Notes under the pieces: model-generated
Told to the model about the DNA's origin: nothing
Database searches by the model: none
Seen by the model: the letters and a program-made list of their open reading frames with translations, nothing else
Position numbers and translations under genes: made by a program
Shown: positions 59,668 to 64,000 of the stretch, in pieces
Layout: the number at the start of each line of letters is the position of its first letter
Numbering within the stretch: the stretch's first letter is position 1
DNA from: Delphinus delphis
Taxonomy: Eukaryota; Chordata; Mammalia; Artiodactyla; Delphinidae
Direction of reading: 5' to 3'
Assembly: GCF_949987515.2 (NCBI RefSeq)
Contig: NC_082686.1
Coordinates: forward strand, 46,601,559-46,665,558
Length of the DNA stretch: 64,000 nt

Positions 59668-61349
59668 TCTAGAATATACTTTTTTTTTTGCATTTTAAAT
59701 ATTTTTATTAGCAACTGCAATTATAAAATAACAATATATGTATTGATTACTTTATTCCAGTTACATTTCTAAATGCTTGTATTCATAACAATCCGAGGAA
59801 GTAAGGACTATCATTGTATGACATATGGGTTACCCTTCCTTAAATATTTGGTAAACATCAGAAGTAAAGCATGATATCAGTGGACTAAAGAAAGTCAAAA
59901 GCAATTATTTCAAGATATGTTGGAAATAAATTTGGTGAAGATCAATTCATAATTTTTATATAAACTATTTGAAGGTCACAAACAGGAGGTAACTTCCTAA
60001 TCTTGAAAGGAGACTTTCAATACCAATATACCAAAAATCTATAGGAAATTACTATTCACTAATAATTAATTGAGACAGTTTATACATTTTCATTAAGATC
60101 TGGATTAAGATAAGGATGCCTACTCTGACAGCTACTAGTTAACATAGACTTAGTAGTCCTGGTCAAAATCATAAGACAAGAAAAAGGCAGAAGTAACAAT
60201 AAAAAAAGATTTAAAAATTTATAAGACCTGATGAAAAAATTAGTAAGACATGTAGATGTAAGATCAATGGAAAAATCAGTAGTTCTCTTTATATTAGTAA
60301 TAAATGATTAGCAAACATAATAGAAATAAATACAATAAAAATAACAAAGTATAAAACATCTGAGTTTTATCCTAACAAAGCATGTACAAGACCTTTACAG
60401 AAACCTTTTAAAAGTTAAAATAAACAGCATATCAAAATATGAGTAATTCAAAAGGTATAATATGTTAAGAGATGGGATAAAAATATAAGGCTGCCATTTT
60501 TTCCCCAAATTAGTCTATACATTTAATTAAATACATTCAAAATTTTAGATGGATTTTTTTTTGAGAAATATGATTAACTGTTCTAAAATTTATATGGAGG
60601 AATAAAATTGTACAACTTGCACACAATTTTTTAAAAGAAAAGTAGGGGGGAAATCCATATTTGAAACATACAACAAAGCCACTGTAATAAAAATATTATA
60701 ATAATGCCCCAGGGACATTTAAATATTGCAATAGAAAAGAGATCTCAGATATAGACACATGTTTATATGGGAATTTGAAATATCGTAAAACTGTTGCCCT
60801 AAACTAATGGGGAAGTGATAGCTTAGCAGGTCATGTTAGGAAAGTGTCTTTATATATGAAAAATCTAGAATTTGACCCTTGGATTATCATACATACAGTT
60901 GGAAACCATATATATTAACAATTTACATGTGAAAAATTATTAAATTAATAAAAGAAACAATATAGAAAATATTGGGAACTTAAAGGAAAAAACTTTTAAA
61001 ACATAAAGGCTTAAACTAATAGAAAATTGGTCAAAGGATATGAATCAGTGATTCATAGAAAGGTTTTCCTAAATGGTTGACAAATATATGGAGAGATTCT
61101 AACACTTAGAAAATCTGAAAAATGCTCATTACATGTTCAAAGTCAGAAAAATAATCATTAAGATAGCCATAAAATATTCATTTTCTTTAGAAAGTAGATA
61201 TTAAATGTTGGCAAGCATGTGGGGAGGTAGAACTCTGATGGGAGTGTACACTGATATACTGGAAAAGTCTCTGGCTGTATTAAAATTGGGTGGGACCCAG
61301 TGATTCCAGTCCTGGGAATATGTCTCAGATAAGTCTAGAATATACTTTT
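59668..61349 (-). pseudogene. Processed copy of an unidentified polyadenylated RNA, minus strand
   Basis: A perfect 16-bp TSD, 'tctagaatatactttt', lies at 59668-59683 and 61334-61349. The insert (59684-61333) starts on the plus strand with the end of a T-run (an A-tail on the minus strand). Its reverse complement has AATAAA at 59709-59704, 14 bases before the tail. The empty site would read 'actttt/aacaat', a perfect L1 endonuclease target. The RNA contains an old L1 in antisense (ORF2/RT visible on the plus strand at about 60000-61333) and a MIR-like patch near its 3' end. I see no protein homology; it could be a long non-coding RNA or a 3'UTR. Confidence 0.75.
60000..61333 (+). mobile_element. 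Ancient L1 ORF2 fragment carried within the processed copy
   Basis: 'attaagatctggattaagataaggatgcctactctgacagctactagttaacatagacttagtagtcctggtcaaaatcataagacaagaaaaaggcag' is the L1 RT region. It proceeds through the ORF2 end ('gtggggaggtagaactctgatgggagtgtacac', 'gacccagtgattccagtcctgggaatat') and is cut at 61333 by the TSD, not by an A-tail. So this L1 was part of a longer RNA transcribed from the opposite strand. Confidence 0.7.
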
Positions 61350-64000
61350 AACAATTTTTTAAGACAAATCAGAACTGTACAAAATGCTGCAATATCATAC
61401 CATGGACATTCTTAACCAGATGAAATACAGCTAGGTTCCAAAAGATGATAGTGCTAGAAATGTCAGCTACACAGCAGGCCAATAAAGCTGGGTACTTACA
61501 ACCCCCAAAGACAGAGGGCAGTGATTCATGTGGAACAAGGCTGGTGTTTACTTAAGTCGCTAAACAGAGGCAGAGTCTGACAGTGGCCTTGAACTTCCTG
61601 TTCTCTTGCCCCCCGCTGAGGCAGAGCTTTCATCAATGGACATATGAGCATAAAGGAAGCTCAACTCCGGGCAGCCACCATTAAGTCAGAGAATAAGAGT
61701 GGCCAACAAATATTGACCAGGCTTTGAAAAAGCAAGGATCTGTGGGGGTGTAGGAAACCTTGTTCTCTCTATGCCCAAAAGACAAATGGTTCTTTTCATA
61801 AAAAGTAGCATGAAGTCTAAGGCACACATGAGACCTCAGATTGAAGAATGGCTAAGTATTTACAGATTTCTCCACTGATATTCAGAAAGATGCCCCGTTT
61901 TTCTCCATTCAGTTAAAGTGGCATGTCTTCAACTCTCACAGCATTTGTTATGAATAACCTAGACTGGTTTTGTTACCATCTGAAATTCTATAACAAGTAT
62001 GTTTCAGTCTTGGCCGGCATTCTAAGGAGAACAGCAGAATTCACATCACTGCAAAGTCCAAGGAAATCAGAATATGAACCCACCGTTGATACATTTTCCC
62101 TTGACATACACAATTTTACTGAAACTGCCGACTTGAAATTTGAAATTTAAGGATGTTTTATATGAAAATTCTACAAGGACTTATGGCTTCAGGAATGTCC
62201 ATTATACCCCTATTGCTGTAACATCTTGTCACCTACTGTTTCTGAATTCATTATGTTCTTACAACTAGACGCCCTTTCAAAAAGGTTCAAACTGTAATCC
62301 CAAATATGAATCCCTTTTTTATTATTTAAACTCTGCAATTGTTCACCAATGCCCAATATGAAAGATGCTTCATTTAGCACTGTCGCTAGCAGTATACCCA
62401 TTCCCGGGTTTCTGAGACATCCTCCAAGATCTATCTATGTCTTCAGTCCATGGGCAAACATATTATGGACCATGTGTAGATCTCTGTTTTCTAGGAAGAT
62501 ACGTGAGATGGAAATTGGAAAATTGCAATTGCACTTTAGAGTGTCTGGTGAAATTACTTTGGATCCCTGATGTATGGGAAAGCAGTCTGGATGGCTGGCC
62601 AGATCAGACATTTTGCATGCTCATGCCAGGGGAACCAAAGCAATTTGCTGACCCATTCCAAACCATTGGGGGGGGAAGCTGTTTAATTAGGGAAGTCTCT
62701 AGTTCTGAAGGTTGGGTGGTTTAAATATTCGGTGGAGAAAGTTATTGGTCAGTTGATAGGTCAGCCATGGTCTGAAGACTTTTTCTCTTAACATAACAAT
62801 TTGTCTTCAGACTTTTTAAATCCTCCAATAGGCTCTATGCTAGCCAAATATTTAGTGGTTTTGTGAAGTTTTTTGGTATTCATGTCAAATGCAGTTCTTT
62901 AGAAACCCATTTAAAATGTTGTTTCTTTTCCATATGGCATTCTGAAAGGGAACAGGGAATTGCAAATTTAAGACTGTGACAAAAAAGAATGCTCTTTGTA
63001 ACTATTTCCGTACTTTCTAAGTTTCTTAAATGAGTTTGATTTATATTGTGCCAAGACTGAATACTATGTTTATCATTAGGATTGTGATTTTTAAAAAGCC
63101 ATATAGTCCCTTGGCAATTAGAATAACTGTACATACAGTATGTTACAGGCTTTTTGTTTTTATTTTTACCATGTTTTGAAGTTTGATTAACTGACTCCAT
63201 AAATGAATTCTGAAGAAGGATAAATCATCCAAGTTTCATCTCAACACTTTCAAAGCATGTTTAGTGCAACTTTAAAGTCTAGGTCTCCAAGTACTGTTTG
63301 CAAAGTTGTTCTTAGTCTATCCCGTTGTCTTGTTATATACACTGGGACACTGCATTTTCTTAGATTTTAAAACTCTTGGGGATATAACTTTGCCCATTTT
63401 CAATGTGACTCTATAAGACAAACCAAATGATATACCCTTCTGAGAGGCATTGGAGTCCCTTCCAAGCCCATGGCTCCCTTCAGGGTGGTTCTCCATCCAT
63501 AGATTGCTGTACTTTATATCTTATAATTCCCCACCCACCCCCAAAGAATGTGGCCCAACCCAAAGGCAGTCATCTATAGACTGGGCAAGGTCCAGGAAGG
63601 GGTCCAGCTGGAGAACTCTACTCAACAAAATGGTCCAATGACTGATCCCATCATATTGGTCACTTGGAATCTGATGGAGAGATGTACAAAGTTGGAGTCA
63701 GTAGTGGGAAAAGAATTTGGGAGAAAAAAAGAAAGAAGATAGATGGCACAACCAAAGGGTAAAAGCCTGAAGGCAGCAAGAATAAGTAGAGAACAAGGCA
63801 GAGGGGAAACTGAACATGAACAAGGCAGAGTATCACTGGGGTTGCCATGCTTCACCAGAGCTGTGGATTATTAAAGACACTATTGCATTCCAACTGGTTC
63901 CCCAGTTTTCTATCAGTTTGGCTGTGGAGTTGCTGAGACTGGTTCCTGTACTTCTTATAACACATCTCTGTTAACAGAAATATAAGAGTTGGGCTTTCTC
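61350..64000. other. Intergenic sequence, nothing recognised
   Basis: No gene, SINE or young L1. Frames at 61923, 62437, 62880 (minus) and 63622 (minus) are 75-106 residues without recognisable domains. Confidence 0.45.

Noticed and set aside
1..64000. CRISPR array, bacterial operon, phage or integron
   Set aside because: Direct repeats here are microsatellites, TSDs or two small tandem duplications; the sequence is mammalian throughout.

Overview
Organism and overall character. This is a repeat-dense, AT-rich mammalian intergenic window. I find no intact protein-coding host gene. Seven tRNA-derived SINEs carry the head 'GGCTTCCCTGGTGG(C)' and the tail 'GAGGCC..CCGCAAAA' that mark the CHR family of cetaceans and hippos. 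A mariner-derived mini-hairpin of the cetartiodactyl type and young L1s with matching sequence agree with this. A whale or dolphin is the best guess. Almost all longer open frames are L1 ORF1/ORF2 remnants or antisense shadows of repeats.

Layout. 1-6 kb: truncated SINE, MLT1-like LTR, old L1 3' end, SINE, L2. 6.09-14.0 kb: a full-length minus-strand L1 with a long GC-rich 5'UTR and a second, 5'-truncated L1 tail lying in its A-tail, flanked by a 14-bp target-site duplication (TSD) and splitting an L2. 14-26 kb: old CR1/L3, L2 and MIR pieces, microsatellites, two SINEs, a 60-bp tandem duplication. 26-29 kb: mariner hairpin and nested old L1s. 31-36 kb: one ancient near-full-length L1 interrupted by a younger L1 tail. 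36-41 kb: hAT relic, MIR and L2 pieces. 41.9-47.3 kb: a second near-full-length minus-strand L1 with a short, different 5'UTR and a 17-bp TSD. 47-52 kb: mostly unannotatable sequence with one exon-like block.

The key locus is 53.0-61.35 kb. An old hAT-type transposon was hit by a SINE and then by a 6.15-kb plus-strand insertion. That insertion is a single retrotransposed unit: a piece of spliced DUSP11 coding sequence, then a 99-bp block of unknown origin, then an L1 that starts exactly at base 54010. In the other long-5'UTR L1 of this window the homologous base lies immediately after an AG preceded by a pyrimidine tract. An 11-bp TSD (53426-53436 / 59585-59595) brackets the DUSP11 part and the L1 together, and the host transposon resumes after the second copy. 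I read this as a DUSP11 transcript spliced into an intronic L1, polyadenylated at the L1 end and then retrotransposed. Directly downstream (59684-61333) is a minus-strand processed copy of an unidentified polyadenylated RNA, with a 16-bp perfect TSD, an AATAAA signal and a perfect TTTT/AA target site.

How the parts work together. L1 machinery explains nearly everything: L1s mobilised themselves, the SINEs, a host-gene fusion RNA and another cellular RNA. No operon-like or regulatory gene context is present. Subfamily names are from memory of consensus sequences and are given only as far as I trust them.
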